64,000 nucleotides of DNA. It comes from Melaminivora sp034675505 (GTDB lineage: Bacteria > Pseudomonadota > Gammaproteobacteria > Burkholderiales > Burkholderiaceae_C). The stretch spans positions 100,992 through 164,991 of the forward strand of contig JAUCDD010000043.1 of assembly GCA_034675505.1 (NCBI GenBank). Direction: 5' to 3'. Positions 16,918 to 26,650 of the stretch are shown one piece after another (position 1 is the first letter of the stretch; every line of letters begins with the position of its first letter). A program made the position numbers and the translations under genes. A model generated the notes under the pieces. It did not search any database. It was not told the origin of the DNA and saw only the letters and a list, made by a program, of their open reading frames with translations.

Positions 16918-18846
16918 ATGTTCGAATCCATCCGCAAGCACTCCAAGGTGGTGATGCTTGTGCTGTTCTTGCTGATCATCCCGTCCTTCGTGCTGGTGGG
17001 CATAGACCGCAATTACTTCTCGGGCGGCAGCCCGGCAGTGGCGCGCGTGGACGGCAAGGACATCACGCAGGACGAGTGGGACAACGCCCACCGCATGGAG
17101 AGCGACCGCATCCGCGCGCAATCCCCGGGCGTGGACGCCAAGCTGCTTGATTCGCCCCAGGCCCGCTATGCGACCCTGGAGCGCCTGGTGCGTGACCGGG
17201 TGCTGGCCGCCGCCGCACAGAAGATGCACCTGATGACCAGCGACGCCCGCCTGGCGCGCGAGCTGCAATCCATCCCGCAGATCGCCGCGCTCAAGCGCGC
17301 CGATGGCACGCTGGACACCGAGGCCTACCGCGCGCTGGTGGCTGCCCAGGGCCTGTCGCCCGAGGGCTTCGAGGCCCGCATGCGCCAGGACATCGCCGTC
17401 GGCCAGGTGCTGGGCGCCGTGACCCAGTCGGCCCTGGCCAGCCAGGCCGAGGCCAGCCTGGCGTTCGACGCCCTGCTGCAGCGCCGCGAGATACAGGTGG
17501 CGCGCTTCAAGGCCACCGATTTCGCCAGCAAGGTCAACGTGACCGACGCCGAGGTGCAGGCCTACTACGACGCGCATCCCGCCCAGTTCCAGCAGGCCGA
17601 GCAGGCCACGGTGGAATACGTGGTGCTGGACCTGGATGCGGTCAAGGCCGGCATCAGCCTGAGCGAGGACGACCTGCGCACCTACTACAAGGAAAACCTG
17701 CCGCGCCTGGCCGGCAAGGAGGAGCGCCGCGCCAGCCACATCCTGATCAATGCGCCCAAGGACGCGCCCGCCGCCGAGCGCGAGAAGGCGCGCGCGCGCG
17801 CCCAGGAGCTGCTGGCCCAGCTGCGCAAGGCGCCCGGCAGCTTTGCCGAACTGGCCCGCAAGAATTCGCAGGACCCCGGCTCCGCGCCGGCGGGCGGCGA
17901 CCTCGGCTTCTTCGGCCACGGCGCCATGGTCAAGCCGTTCGAGGACGCGGTCTATGCGATGCACAAGGGCGACATCAGCGATGTGGTCGAGTCCGATTTC
18001 GGCTACCACATCATCCAGCTCACCGACATCAAGAAGCCGCGCGAGCCCAGCTTCGAAGAGCTGCGCCCCAAGCTGGAGGCCGACCTCAAGCAGCAGCAGG
18101 CGCAGCGCAAGTACGCCGAGCTGGCGGAGGGCTTTGCCAATGCCGTCTATGAGCAATCCGACAGCCTGGCCCCGGTAGCCGAGAAGTTCAAGCTCAAGGT
18201 GCAAACGGCCGTCGGCGTGACGCGCCAGCCCGCACCGGGCGCCACCGGCGCGCTGGCCAGCCCGCGCCTGCTGGAGGCATTGTTCCAGCCGGAGGCGCTG
18301 CAATCCAAGCGCAATACCGAAGCCGTGGAAATCGCCCCCAGCACGCTGGCGGCAGGCCGCGTCACCGCCTACCAGGCGGCCATGACACTGCCGCTGGACA
18401 AGGCACAGGGCAAGGCGCGAACGCTCTACCTGGCCGACAAGTCGGCACAGCTCGCCCGCGAGCAGGGCGAAGCGCGCCTGGCCGCCTGGAAGGCCGCCCC
18501 CGCTTCTGCCAGCGGCCTGGGCGCGGCCATCACCGTCTCGCGTGACCATCCCCAGGATGTCGGCCGTGCCGTGCTGGACGCTGCGCTGCAGACCCCGGTG
18601 GACGCCTTGCCCGCATGGGTTGGCGTGGACCTGGGCAATGACGGCTACACCGTGGTCAAGGTCAACCGCATCGTGCCCCGCGACGAGCAAGAGGGCGCAA
18701 GCCGGCTGGCCGAGCGCCAGCAATATGGCCAGGTGTGGGGCTCCGCCGAAGCGCTGGCCTACTACGAACTGCTCAAGCAGCGCCTGAAGGTGCAGATCAA
18801 GGTCCCGCGTCCAAGCGCCCTGGACAAGGCGGCAGCGGTAAATTGA
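16918..18846 (+). CDS. ppiD: Periplasmic folding chaperone PpiD (SurA/PPIC domains)
   Basis: 642-residue inner-membrane-anchored chaperone that meets newly exported proteins at the Sec translocon. One transmembrane helix (residues about 12-29) leaves a short cytoplasmic tail. A SurA-like N-terminal domain follows, then a parvulin/PPIC domain at about 265-370 (ASHILINAPKD ... GGDLGFFGHG ... FGYHIIQLTD), and a C-terminal chaperone region. The length matches PpiD (about 620-640). The hupB-ppiD neighbourhood, here with a tRNA between, supports the name over SurA. tRNA-His starts 48 bases downstream. Confidence 0.93.
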   Translation: MFESIRKHSKVVMLVLFLLIIPSFVLVGIDRNYFSGGSPAVARVDGKDITQDEWDNAHRMESDRIRAQSPGVDAKLLDSPQARYATLERLVRDRVLAAAAQKMHLMTSDARLARELQSIPQIAALKRADGTLDTEAYRALVAAQGLSPEGFEARMRQDIAVGQVLGAVTQSALASQAEASLAFDALLQRREIQVARFKATDFASKVNVTDAEVQAYYDAHPAQFQQAEQATVEYVVLDLDAVKAGISLSEDDLRTYYKENLPRLAGKEERRASHILINAPKDAPAAEREKARARAQELLAQLRKAPGSFAELARKNSQDPGSAPAGGDLGFFGHGAMVKPFEDAVYAMHKGDISDVVESDFGYHIIQLTDIKKPREPSFEELRPKLEADLKQQQAQRKYAELAEGFANAVYEQSDSLAPVAEKFKLKVQTAVGVTRQPAPGATGALASPRLLEALFQPEALQSKRNTEAVEIAPSTLAAGRVTAYQAAMTLPLDKAQGKARTLYLADKSAQLAREQGEARLAAWKAAPASASGLGAAITVSRDHPQDVGRAVLDAALQTPVDALPAWVGVDLGNDGYTVVKVNRIVPRDEQEGASRLAERQQYGQVWGSAEALAYYELLKQRLKVQIKVPRPSALDKAAAVN

Positions 18847-18894
18847 TGCGCGACCTAAAAATGTGACGTTTTCCACGCTACAATGCGTGGCTAC

Positions 18895-18971
18895 GGTGGC
18901 TGTAGCTCAGTTGGTAGAGTCCAGGATTGTGATTCCTGTTGTCGTGGGTTCGAGCCCCATCAGCCACCCCA
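18895..18971 (+). tRNA. tRNA-His (anticodon GTG)
   Basis: 77 bases including the His-specific extra G at -1 (18895) opposite C73 (18968). The acceptor GTGGCTG (18896-18902) pairs with CAGCCAC (18961-18967), and CCA is encoded. Anticodon stem CAGGA/TCCTG with loop TTGTGAT gives GTG. Confidence 0.97.
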
Positions 18972-18981
18972 GGTAAAAATG

Positions 18982-19016
18982 AAAACCCCGCTATCTTCTG
19001 GATAGCGGGGTTTTTT
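18982..19016 (+). terminator. Rho-independent terminator after tRNA-His
   Basis: Strong hairpin CCCCGCTATC, short loop, GATAGCGGGG, followed by TTTTTT. It lies 11 bases after the tRNA end. Confidence 0.93.
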
Positions 19017-19138
19017 CTTTCTCCCTGCCATGCGGCCGCCTGATCCTGTTTTGCGCAGCCCTGGCTGCCTTGCTGTCAGCGCCGCCGGGTCGGGCCGGCG
19101 GTTGTGTGCGAAGGCCCGCGCGACCTGCCGGGCATCCC

Positions 19139-21364
19139 TTACGGCGCCATGTGTTCGCGCAGGTAGGCTTCGAACTGCGCCGCCGGCATGGGCCGGGCGA
19201 AGTGGTAGCCCTGGGCTTCGTCGCAGCCTTGCTCGCGCAGGAAGGCCAGTTGCTGGGTGGTCTCCACGCCCTCGGCGGTGGTGCGCATCCCCAGTGCCTG
19301 GGCCATGCGCACGATGGCGCTGACGATGGCGCGGTCGTTGCCGTCGTGGGCGAGGTCGCGCACGAAGGACTGGTCGATCTTCAGCCGGAAGATCTGGAAG
19401 CGCTTGAGCTGGCTGAGCGAGGAATACCCGGTACCGAAATCGTCCACCGCCAGCCGCACGCCCTTGGCGTGCATGCGGTCCATGATCTGCGCTGCGGCGC
19501 GGGTGTCAGCCACGGCGACGTGTTCGGTCAACTCCAGTTCCAGCCGGTCGGCGGGCAGCTGGTGCTGGGTCAGCAGATGTTCGATCAGGTCTGGCAGCGG
19601 GGGGTGGCGGAACTGCGCGGCCGACAGGTTCACGGCCATGGTCAGCGGCGGCAGGCCCTGCTGGCGCCAGCACGCGAGCTGCGCCAGCGCGCTGCGCAGC
19701 ACCCACTCACCAATGGCGATGATCTGGCCGCTGTCTTCGGCCACGGGAATGAACTCTGCCGGGCTCACGTCCCCCAGGTCGGGGTGGCGCCAGCGCAGCA
19801 GCGCCTCGGCGCCGCAGACCTGGCCGCTGGCCAGCTCCAGTTGCGGCTGGTAGTGCAGGGTGAATTGCTCGCGCTCCAGCGCGCGGCGCAGCGCGTGCGT
19901 CAGCTGCAGAGCGCGCGTCGATTGGGCGTGCATCTGCGGGCTGAAGAAGCGAAAGCTGTTGCGCCCCTCGGCCTTGGCCTGGTACATCGCCGTGTCGGCC
20001 GCCTGGATGAGCGCCTCGAAATCGTCGCCGTGGTCGGGATACAGCGCGATGCCCATGGACGGCGACATGCACACCTCGTGCGCGCCCAGCTGCACCGGCT
20101 GGTGCGCTGCCAGCTGCATCTTGGCGGCCACGCGCGCCGCGCCCTGGGCGTCGGCGCCGGGCAGCAACAGCACCAATTCGTCGCCTCCCAGGCGCGCCAC
20201 GGTGTCGCGCTCCCGCACCGTGCTGCGCAAGCGCCTGCCGATCTCGATCAGCAGGGTGTCGCCGGTGCGGTGGCCCAGGGAGTCGTTGACATGCTTGAAG
20301 TTGTCCAGGTCCAGGAACATCACGGACAAGGGCGTGCCCGTGGTTTGTGCCTGGCGCACCGCTTCCTGGCCGCGCTCGGCCAGCAGCAGCCGGTTGGGCA
20401 GGCCGGTCAGGGCGTCGTAGTGCGCCATCCAGTGGATGCGCTCCTGGTCGCGCTTGCGCTGCTCGATCTGGCGGTGCAGGTCGGCCACGGTCTCCCGCAG
20501 CTCGCGCGTGCGGTCGCGCACCTGTTGCTCCAGGGCGCGGTGCATCTGCGCCAGCTGGGCCTGGATGCGCATGCGTTCGCTCACATCCAGGACGATCCAC
20601 ATCGTCCCGTGCTCCAGGTCCTGCGGGTCGATGGCCCGGCTGCGGATCTCGCAGATCACGGCGCGCCCGTCCTTGGCGCGCAGCGTCATCTGGCCTTCGA
20701 ATTCCTCGCCGCGCCGCAGGGGGGCGTAGCAATCGTGGGCGGCGGCCTCCCAGTCGGCGTGGGTCAGGTACCAGCGGCGCGAGGAGCTGCCCAGCAGCTC
20801 GCCCGGGCCATAGCCCAGGAGCTGCTCGAAGTGGCGGTTGCAGCGCGTCAGGTGCCGGTCGCGCAGCACGGCGATGCCGACCATGGCATTGTCGAAAAGC
20901 ATCTGCTTTTCGCGCATGGCGGCGCTGAGCTGTGCCTGGGCCAGTTTTTGCCCGTCGATGTCGTCGACGATCCAGATCGAGCCCTCGCTGCTGTCCAGGG
21001 GGTTGATCAGCCGTCCGGTCAGGTGGGCCCAGAACAGCTGGCCGTCGATGCGGCGCAGCTGGCGCTCCGTGCGGTAGGTCCGGCCCTCTGCCAGAACCGG
21101 ATAGGCGGCGCGCCCCAGTTCGCGGAAGGCCTTGCGGCTGGGGTGCAGGGCCTCGCTGCTGCGGCCCACGGCGTCGCTGGGCGAGGGCAGGGCGAAGATC
21201 TCTGCGTAGCGCTGGTTGCAGCGCACCACGGCGCGGTGGCGGATGAAGACGATGCCCACGCCCGCGCTGTCCAGCAAGGTCTGCTGCTCACGCAAAATGC
21301 GCTGCAGCGCCAGCGTGGAGGACTGTCCTGGCTGCGCAGCCAGGGAGGCGGGCATGTGGGACAT
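19139..21364 (-). CDS. PAS-PAS-GGDEF-EAL cyclic di-GMP signalling protein
   Basis: About 741-residue cytosolic protein that can make and/or break cyclic di-GMP. Two PAS sensor domains (about residues 20-140 and 150-270) are followed by a short coiled-coil linker. A GGDEF domain (signature GGDEL, an active variant) comes next, then an EAL domain with EALLRW, NLSAAQF, ELELTE and DDFGTGYSS, all consistent with phosphodiesterase activity. The start is taken at the ATG at 21364; the open frame extends to a TTG at 21469 without a better ribosome site. It is divergent from ppk across 196 bases. No transmembrane segment is visible, so the signal is probably cytosolic. Confidence 0.93.
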   Translation of the reverse strand: MSHMPASLAAQPGQSSTLALQRILREQQTLLDSAGVGIVFIRHRAVVRCNQRYAEIFALPSPSDAVGRSSEALHPSRKAFRELGRAAYPVLAEGRTYRTERQLRRIDGQLFWAHLTGRLINPLDSSEGSIWIVDDIDGQKLAQAQLSAAMREKQMLFDNAMVGIAVLRDRHLTRCNRHFEQLLGYGPGELLGSSSRRWYLTHADWEAAAHDCYAPLRRGEEFEGQMTLRAKDGRAVICEIRSRAIDPQDLEHGTMWIVLDVSERMRIQAQLAQMHRALEQQVRDRTRELRETVADLHRQIEQRKRDQERIHWMAHYDALTGLPNRLLLAERGQEAVRQAQTTGTPLSVMFLDLDNFKHVNDSLGHRTGDTLLIEIGRRLRSTVRERDTVARLGGDELVLLLPGADAQGAARVAAKMQLAAHQPVQLGAHEVCMSPSMGIALYPDHGDDFEALIQAADTAMYQAKAEGRNSFRFFSPQMHAQSTRALQLTHALRRALEREQFTLHYQPQLELASGQVCGAEALLRWRHPDLGDVSPAEFIPVAEDSGQIIAIGEWVLRSALAQLACWRQQGLPPLTMAVNLSAAQFRHPPLPDLIEHLLTQHQLPADRLELELTEHVAVADTRAAAQIMDRMHAKGVRLAVDDFGTGYSSLSQLKRFQIFRLKIDQSFVRDLAHDGNDRAIVSAIVRMAQALGMRTTAEGVETTQQLAFLREQGCDEAQGYHFARPMPAAQFEAYLREHMAP

Positions 21365-21560
21365 GGCAGGGAAAGAGGCGCCGGTGGCGGAAGGCGAAAC
21401 CGCAATTTGTACCAAATTGTTGTTTTTACGGCAAGCGTAATAACACGGATCGCCGCCCGGGAAACGCAAGGGCCTGTGGTCTGCCGGCCGCCAGGCCTGT
21501 CATGAAAATGCCACCGCGCCTGCCGACACTGGCGAGAGATTCTTTCTCACCGTCCGCGCA

Positions 21561-23708
21561 ATGATGTCCCTGCTGCAGCCTTCGCCCTCCGACGAACACA
21601 TCGTGCAGGGCGATGCGCCGCCGCCGGGCGCCTTGGAGAGACCGAGCCTGTCCCTGCTGGACCGCGACCACAGCATCCTGGCCTTCAACGAGCGCGTGCT
21701 GGACTGGGCCGTGCGCGAGGACGTGCCGCTGCTCGAACGCCTGCGCTACCTGTGCATCGTCTCGTCCAACCTCGACGAGTTCTTCGAGGTGCGGGCCGCC
21801 GCCCACCTGGATGCGCCGCAGGATGGCAGCGCCCGCAGCCCCTGCGGCGCCACCTCCTTCGAGGCGCTGGCGCTCAAGGCCCAGGCGCTGGTGGCGCGCC
21901 AGTACGCGCTGTACAACGACTCGCTGATGCCCGCCTTCGCGGCGCTGGGGATCCGCGTCGTGCCGCACAGCGAACGCACGCCCGCGCAGCGGCGCTGGGT
22001 GCGCGAGCACTTTGCGCGCGAGGTGCGGCCGCTCCTGATCCCCGTGGGGCTGGACCCGGCCCACCCCTTCCCGCAGGTGGCCAACAAGTCGCTGAACTTC
22101 ATCGTGCGCCTGCGCGGCGGCGACGCCTTCGGGCGCGAAAACGAGATTGCCATCGTGAAAGTGCCCCGCGCCCTGCAGCGCATCCTGCGGCTGCCGGCCA
22201 AGGGGGCGGTGCCTGGCACGACGTTCGTCAGCCTGTCCAGCGTCATCCGCGCGCACCTGGAGCAGCTGTTTGCGGCGCGGCAGGTGGTGGAGGTCTCGCA
22301 GTTCCGCGTCACGCGCCACTCCGACCTGGCCGTGGACGAGGAAGACGTGCGCAACCTGCGCACCGCCTTGCGCCAGGGCCTGCAGCACCGCCACTACGGC
22401 CGGGCCGTGCGGCTGGAGGTGTCGGCCGGCTGCTCGGACTTCCTGGCGGACTTTCTGCGCTCGCAGTTCGAGCTGCCGGCGGCCGCGCTGTACCGCGTGC
22501 CCGGGCCCGTCAACCTGGTGCGGCTGGGCCAGCTGGTGGAGCTGGTCAACCAGCCGGCGCTGCTCTTTCCCGCCTGGCGGCCGGCCTGGCCGGCGCAGCT
22601 GCCGCGCGCTGGCGGCATCCTGGCGCGGCTGCGCCGGCGCGACGTGCTCATCCACCAGCCGTTCGAGAGCTTCGACGGCGTGCTGGCCTTCCTGCGCGAG
22701 GCCGCGCACGACCCGCAGGTGCTGGCCATCAAGCAGACCATCTACCGCACCGGCGCCGACGCAGAGCAGATGGAACTGCTGCGCGAGGCCGTGCGCCGCG
22801 GCAAGGAGGTGATGGCCGTGGTGGAGCTGAAGGCCCGCTTCGACGAGGAGGCCAACATCAACTGGGCCGAGGCGCTGGAGTCCATCGGCGCGCAGGTGGT
22901 CTATGGCGTGGTGGGGCTCAAGACCCACGCCAAGATGCTGCTGGTCACCCGGCGCGAGGGCGGCGGCCTGCGCCGCTACGGCCACCTGTCCACCGGCAAC
23001 TACAACCCGCGCACCGCGCGGCTGTACACCGACCTGAGCCACCTCACGGCCGACCCGCATCTCACGGCCGACATGGACGCCGTGTTCGACCACCTGGCCA
23101 ACCAGAACCGCGTGCCCAAACTCAAGCGCCTGCTGCTCGCGCCGTTTGATCTGCAGCGGCGCATGATCGAAAAGATCGACGCCGCCGGCCTGGCCGCCGA
23201 GCGCGGCGAGGGCGGGCGCATCGTGGCCAGGATGAACGCGCTGACCGACGAGGCGCTGATGGCGGCCCTGGTGCGCGCCGCCCGGCGCGGCGCCAGCGTG
23301 GACCTGATCGTGCGCGGCGCCTGCATGCTGCCGGCGCAGGTGGCGGGCATGACGGACAACATCCGCGTGCGCTCGGTCATCGGCCGCTTCCTGGAGCACA
23401 CGCGGGTCTTCTACTTTCGCAGTGGCGATCAGGAGGACATGTACCTGTCCAGCGCCGACTGGATGAACCGCAACATGCTGCGCCGCGTCGAAGTCGCCTG
23501 GCCGGTGACCGATGCCCGGCTGCGCCAGCGCATCATCGATGAGTGCCTGGTCGCCTACCTGCACGACGACCGCGACGCCTGGACGCTGGCGGGCGATGGC
23601 TGCTACACGCGCGCCCCCCGCGCCCTGGACGGCCACGGCGCCCAGGCGGCGCTGATGGCGCGCTACGCGCCGCGCACGCCGGCCCTCAAGGGCGGCGCGG
23701 GCCTGTGA
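21561..23708 (+). CDS. ppk1: Polyphosphate kinase 1
   Basis: 715-residue PPK1, which makes inorganic polyphosphate from ATP reversibly. The N-terminal domain contains NRVLDWAVREDVPLLERL-type sequence (here beginning FNERVLDWA) and SSNLDEFFEVR. The two catalytic His regions are present: GLKTHAKMLLVTRRE (autophosphorylated His, about residue 456) and RFLEHTRVFYF (about 613). Either of two adjacent ATGs (21561/21564) could start it. It is convergent with ppx, and the two lie beside the pst-pho block, fitting phosphate control. The only sequence between ppk and ppx is a dispersed repeat. Confidence 0.96.
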   Translation: MMSLLQPSPSDEHIVQGDAPPPGALERPSLSLLDRDHSILAFNERVLDWAVREDVPLLERLRYLCIVSSNLDEFFEVRAAAHLDAPQDGSARSPCGATSFEALALKAQALVARQYALYNDSLMPAFAALGIRVVPHSERTPAQRRWVREHFAREVRPLLIPVGLDPAHPFPQVANKSLNFIVRLRGGDAFGRENEIAIVKVPRALQRILRLPAKGAVPGTTFVSLSSVIRAHLEQLFAARQVVEVSQFRVTRHSDLAVDEEDVRNLRTALRQGLQHRHYGRAVRLEVSAGCSDFLADFLRSQFELPAAALYRVPGPVNLVRLGQLVELVNQPALLFPAWRPAWPAQLPRAGGILARLRRRDVLIHQPFESFDGVLAFLREAAHDPQVLAIKQTIYRTGADAEQMELLREAVRRGKEVMAVVELKARFDEEANINWAEALESIGAQVVYGVVGLKTHAKMLLVTRREGGGLRRYGHLSTGNYNPRTARLYTDLSHLTADPHLTADMDAVFDHLANQNRVPKLKRLLLAPFDLQRRMIEKIDAAGLAAERGEGGRIVARMNALTDEALMAALVRAARRGASVDLIVRGACMLPAQVAGMTDNIRVRSVIGRFLEHTRVFYFRSGDQEDMYLSSADWMNRNMLRRVEVAWPVTDARLRQRIIDECLVAYLHDDRDAWTLAGDGCYTRAPRALDGHGAQAALMARYAPRTPALKGGAGL

Positions 23709-23737
23709 CGGGTATGCACCTGGGACGCGGAGTGGCC

Positions 23738-23800
23738 TGAAAACTATTGTTTTGATAGCTTCCAGGGCTTTACTGACGGGCGCTAGAAGCTATTTTCATG
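23738..23800 (+). repeat. Dispersed repeat family A, copy 6 (variant)
   Basis: Between the convergent ppk and ppx genes: GAAAACTATTGTTTTGATAGC, a spacer with GACGGGCGC, then AGAAGCTATTTTCATG. Both ends carry the GATAGC/GCTAT element, so this copy is closer to a palindrome than the others. Confidence 0.5.
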
Positions 23801-23805
23801 CACAT

Positions 23806-25284
23806 TCACGCCAGCTCGGCGTGATAGCCCCACGGCGTCTTCTGCCAAGCCTGTGCCTCCTCGCGCAGCAGGTGGGCCGACTGCGGGTAGGCCCGGGCCC
23901 AGCCGGGGCGCACGCGCACGGTGCAGCGGCGGCCCTGCAGGTGCAGCTGCAGCCCGTCCACGTCGGGCGCGCGGCGCGCATGGCACAGGGCCACGGCGGT
24001 GCGCAGGCACATCAGCTGCAGGGCCAGCGCAGGGTCGGCCAGGGCGGATTCCAGCTTGCGCAGCTTGCCGCGGTGGCCCAGCACCAGCTGGCCCAGGGCC
24101 TGCAGCTCGGCCTGGGCAAAGCCGGCCGCATCCGCGTGGGCCAGGATGTAGGCGCCGTGGCGGTGGTAGCCCTCGTGCGAGATGCGCCAGCCGATCTCGT
24201 GCAGCAGCGCCGCCCACTGCAGCTGGCGCGCCGCGCCTTCGCTGCCGGCGGGCGCGGCCTGCGCGAACAGCCGGCCGGCCAGGGCGGCCACGCGGTCGGC
24301 CTGCGCCTCGTCTACGCCAAAGCGCTGCATCAGGCCCTGCACGCTGGCCGAGCGCAGGTCGGCGCCCGGCTGCTCGCGCTGCAGCAGGTCGTACAGCGCG
24401 CCCTGGCGCAGCGCGCCCTGGGCCACGGTGATCTGCTCCAGGCCCAGCAGGTCGAACAGGGCGCGCACGATGCTCACGCCGCCGCCGATGACCGGTCGGC
24501 GGTCGTCCTTCAGGCCGTCCAGCTTCACCCGGTCGGCGTGGCGCGCGCGCAGCAGCTGCTCGTGCAGCCAGTCCAGGCCGGCGCGGGTGATCAGGCCCTC
24601 GCCATGGCCGGCCGCGGCCAGCACCGTGCCCACCGCGCCCATGGTGCCGGACGAGCCATAGGCCACGTCCCACTGGCTGGCCTGGTAGGCCTGGGCCACC
24701 TCGTCCAGCACGGCGCGGGCGGCCGTCTCGGCGGCGGCGAAGGCCTCGCGCGTCAAGTCGCCGCCGGCAAAGTAGCGCCCCGACCAGGCCACGCTGCCCA
24801 CGCGGCAGGAGGCCACGGCGGCAGCCGTGAACTGCCGCCCCAGGATCAGCTCGGTGGAGCGCCCGCCGATGTCCACCACCAGCCGCCGCTCGTCCGACTG
24901 CGGCAGCAGGCGCGCAACGCCCTGGTAGATCAGCCGCGCCTCTTCAGGGCCCGAGACCACCTCGATGGGAAAGCCCAGGATGGCGCTGCCGCGGCGGGTG
25001 AATTCCTCGCGGTTGCGCGCCTCGCGCAGCGTCTGCGTGGCCACGGCGCGCACCCGGGCGGGCGCAAAGCCGGCCAGGCGCTCGGCAAAGCGTGCCAGGC
25101 AGTCCCAGCCGCGCTGCATGGCGGCGGGCGACAGGTTGCGTTCGTCGTCCAGGTCGCCGCCCTGGCGCACGGTTTCCTTGCGGTATTCGACGCGGTGGAT
25201 GAGGCCGTGCTCGAGGCGGCCGATTTCGAGGCGAAAGCTGTTGGACCCCAGGTCCACGGCCGCAAGCAGTGTTCCGTCTTGCAT
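23806..25284 (-). CDS. ppx: Exopolyphosphatase Ppx/GppA
   Basis: 492-residue phosphatase of the ASKHA fold that removes terminal phosphates from polyphosphate and may also act on pppGpp. The phosphate-1 motif reads AAVDLGSNSFRLEI at the N-terminus. The phosphate-2 motif VVDIGGRSTELIL is near residue 140, with the catalytic Glu expected in the SGPEEARLIY segment (about 113). A C-terminal HD-like region is also present (about 320-480, HEIGWRISHEGYHRHG). It is convergent with ppk, with the substrate-binding protein gene upstream on the same strand. Confidence 0.94.
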   Translation of the reverse strand: MQDGTLLAAVDLGSNSFRLEIGRLEHGLIHRVEYRKETVRQGGDLDDERNLSPAAMQRGWDCLARFAERLAGFAPARVRAVATQTLREARNREEFTRRGSAILGFPIEVVSGPEEARLIYQGVARLLPQSDERRLVVDIGGRSTELILGRQFTAAAVASCRVGSVAWSGRYFAGGDLTREAFAAAETAARAVLDEVAQAYQASQWDVAYGSSGTMGAVGTVLAAAGHGEGLITRAGLDWLHEQLLRARHADRVKLDGLKDDRRPVIGGGVSIVRALFDLLGLEQITVAQGALRQGALYDLLQREQPGADLRSASVQGLMQRFGVDEAQADRVAALAGRLFAQAAPAGSEGAARQLQWAALLHEIGWRISHEGYHRHGAYILAHADAAGFAQAELQALGQLVLGHRGKLRKLESALADPALALQLMCLRTAVALCHARRAPDVDGLQLHLQGRRCTVRVRPGWARAYPQSAHLLREEAQAWQKTPWGYHAELA

Positions 25285-25362
25285 GGATGAGCGCGTTCAG
25301 CGCGGCTTTTTTTTTGGCGGGGCCGCATGGTAGCGCCGCCGCGTGTGGGGGCGGGCAGGCGG

Positions 25363-26496
25363 CTAGCCGACGATGCGGCCGTCGCCCGCCAGCATGCTCT
25401 GCGTCACCACGCCGCTGGCCAGGCGCCGGCCCTGGTAGGCCACCACGTAGCCGCCCAGCTGCACCTCGCGGCGCTTTCTGAAGGCGGCCAGCACGCTGGC
25501 GCGGGTCAGGGGGCCAGGCGCCGAGGTGAGCACCTCGGCCGTGTAGCGCGCGGCGATGAAGCCGGCCAGCCCCTGGGGCGAGGGCGGCTCGTCGTACAGC
25601 CGGCCCAGCACTTCGCGGTAGGCGCGCACGATGGGCAGGCCAGCGGTGACCAGCGGCACCGGCTGGGTGGCGATCACCGGCACGTTGCGCCGCGCGCCGC
25701 CCAGCTGGGCCAGCACCTGCAGGTTCACGTCGGCCAGGGCCACCACGTAGCACTGGCGCCCGCGCGGCAGCTCCAGGCCGGCCAGGTACTCGTGCAGCTC
25801 GGGCGTGCCGCCCACGAACAGCACGATCACGGGCGGCGCGCTGCGGCCTTGCGCGGCCGTCAGCACCTGGGTGCGCAGCCCCATGGCCGCGCCAGCCTGC
25901 AGCACCGAGGCCTGCAGCTGCTGCTGCAGGGCCGGGTGGGCAAACACCACGCCCGCCTGCTGCACGCCCACGGTCGCCAGCGAACGCACGGCATGACCGA
26001 TCTGGGCCTGGTAGTCGGGAAAGATGTTGAACACGGTGTCGCTCTCGTCCTGCCACTGCCGGTGCAGCCAGGGCGCGACCAGGGCCATGCCGGCGCTGGC
26101 GCCCTGCAGCTGGGCCAGGGCGGCGGCAGCCCCGTCGCCCGCGCAGCCCGACAGGGCGATGCAGCCCGCGTGCTGGTATGCGGACTGCCAGGCGGCGCGC
26201 GTGGCGGCGGCCGAGCCATCGGTCTCCAGCACCAGGTGCTGCACCGGCTGGCCGCGCAGCCCGCCGCGGGCGTTGAAGTCCGCCCAGGCGGCGCGCGAGC
26301 CGATCAGGAAGTCGCGGCTCACGTCCTGCTGGCGGGCCGACAGATCGACGATCTGCGCCACGGCCAGCGGGCGCTCGTCCTGGGCCCGGGCGCTGGGCAG
26401 GGCGGCAGCGGCGGCGCCCAGGCCGGCGGCTTGCAGCAGGGTGCGGCGGCGCAGGGCGGGGGCAGGGGCGGTCCGGGGTGAGGGGTGGCGGTGCAT
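25363..26496 (-). CDS. Orphan ABC substrate-binding protein (periplasmic-binding type 1 fold)
   Basis: About 377-residue exported binding protein of the Leu/Ile/Val-binding (type 1) fold. A Tat-like signal peptide has RRRTLLQAAGLGAAAAALP, then ARAQ cleavage. The mature part starts LAVAQIVDLSARQQDVSRDF, like LivK-type proteins. No permease or ATPase gene accompanies it. It sits between ppx and pstS, and a Pho-box-like direct repeat lies in its own promoter region (26558-26577, minus strand). It may therefore be a phosphate-starvation-induced scavenger for an amino acid or other organic ligand. The ligand is unknown. Start ATG at 26496; an upstream TTG-type start at 26526 is less likely. Confidence 0.8.
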   Translation of the reverse strand: MHRHPSPRTAPAPALRRRTLLQAAGLGAAAAALPSARAQDERPLAVAQIVDLSARQQDVSRDFLIGSRAAWADFNARGGLRGQPVQHLVLETDGSAAATRAAWQSAYQHAGCIALSGCAGDGAAAALAQLQGASAGMALVAPWLHRQWQDESDTVFNIFPDYQAQIGHAVRSLATVGVQQAGVVFAHPALQQQLQASVLQAGAAMGLRTQVLTAAQGRSAPPVIVLFVGGTPELHEYLAGLELPRGRQCYVVALADVNLQVLAQLGGARRNVPVIATQPVPLVTAGLPIVRAYREVLGRLYDEPPSPQGLAGFIAARYTAEVLTSAPGPLTRASVLAAFRKRREVQLGGYVVAYQGRRLASGVVTQSMLAGDGRIVG

Positions 26497-26557
26497 GGGG
26501 GTCTTCCGTGTGCGCTGCGCCAGCATCGGCAGCGGCTGCGCAGCCTACGCAGCGCCT

Positions 26558-26577
26558 GCGACAGTCGTGTGACAGCG
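26558..26577 (-). promoter_or_regulatory. Pho-box-like direct repeat upstream of the orphan binding protein
   Basis: On the minus strand CTGTCAC-ACGA-CTGTCGC: two CTGTC half-sites exactly 11 bases apart, the PhoB spacing. It lies 62 bases before the start of the substrate-binding gene. Confidence 0.6.
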
Positions 26578-26627
26578 GCGCGGCACCCGCGTGGCGGGGA
26601 AATGCCACCTTGGTGACGGCCGCGCTG

Positions 26628-26650
26628 CGTGTCACGCACCTGTCACAAAC
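26628..26650 (+). promoter_or_regulatory. Pho box upstream of pstS
   Basis: Two TGTCA half-sites at 26630 and 26641 (CGTGTCAC GCAC CTGTCAC), 11 bases apart as in PhoB boxes, 50 bases before the pstS start. It is the expected PhoB site for the pst operon. Confidence 0.75.

Noticed and set aside
25300..25330. GCGC hairpin followed by T9 between ppx and the binding-protein gene, as a plus-strand terminator
   Set aside because: No plus-strand gene ends nearby and the stem is short; it is probably a chance feature.
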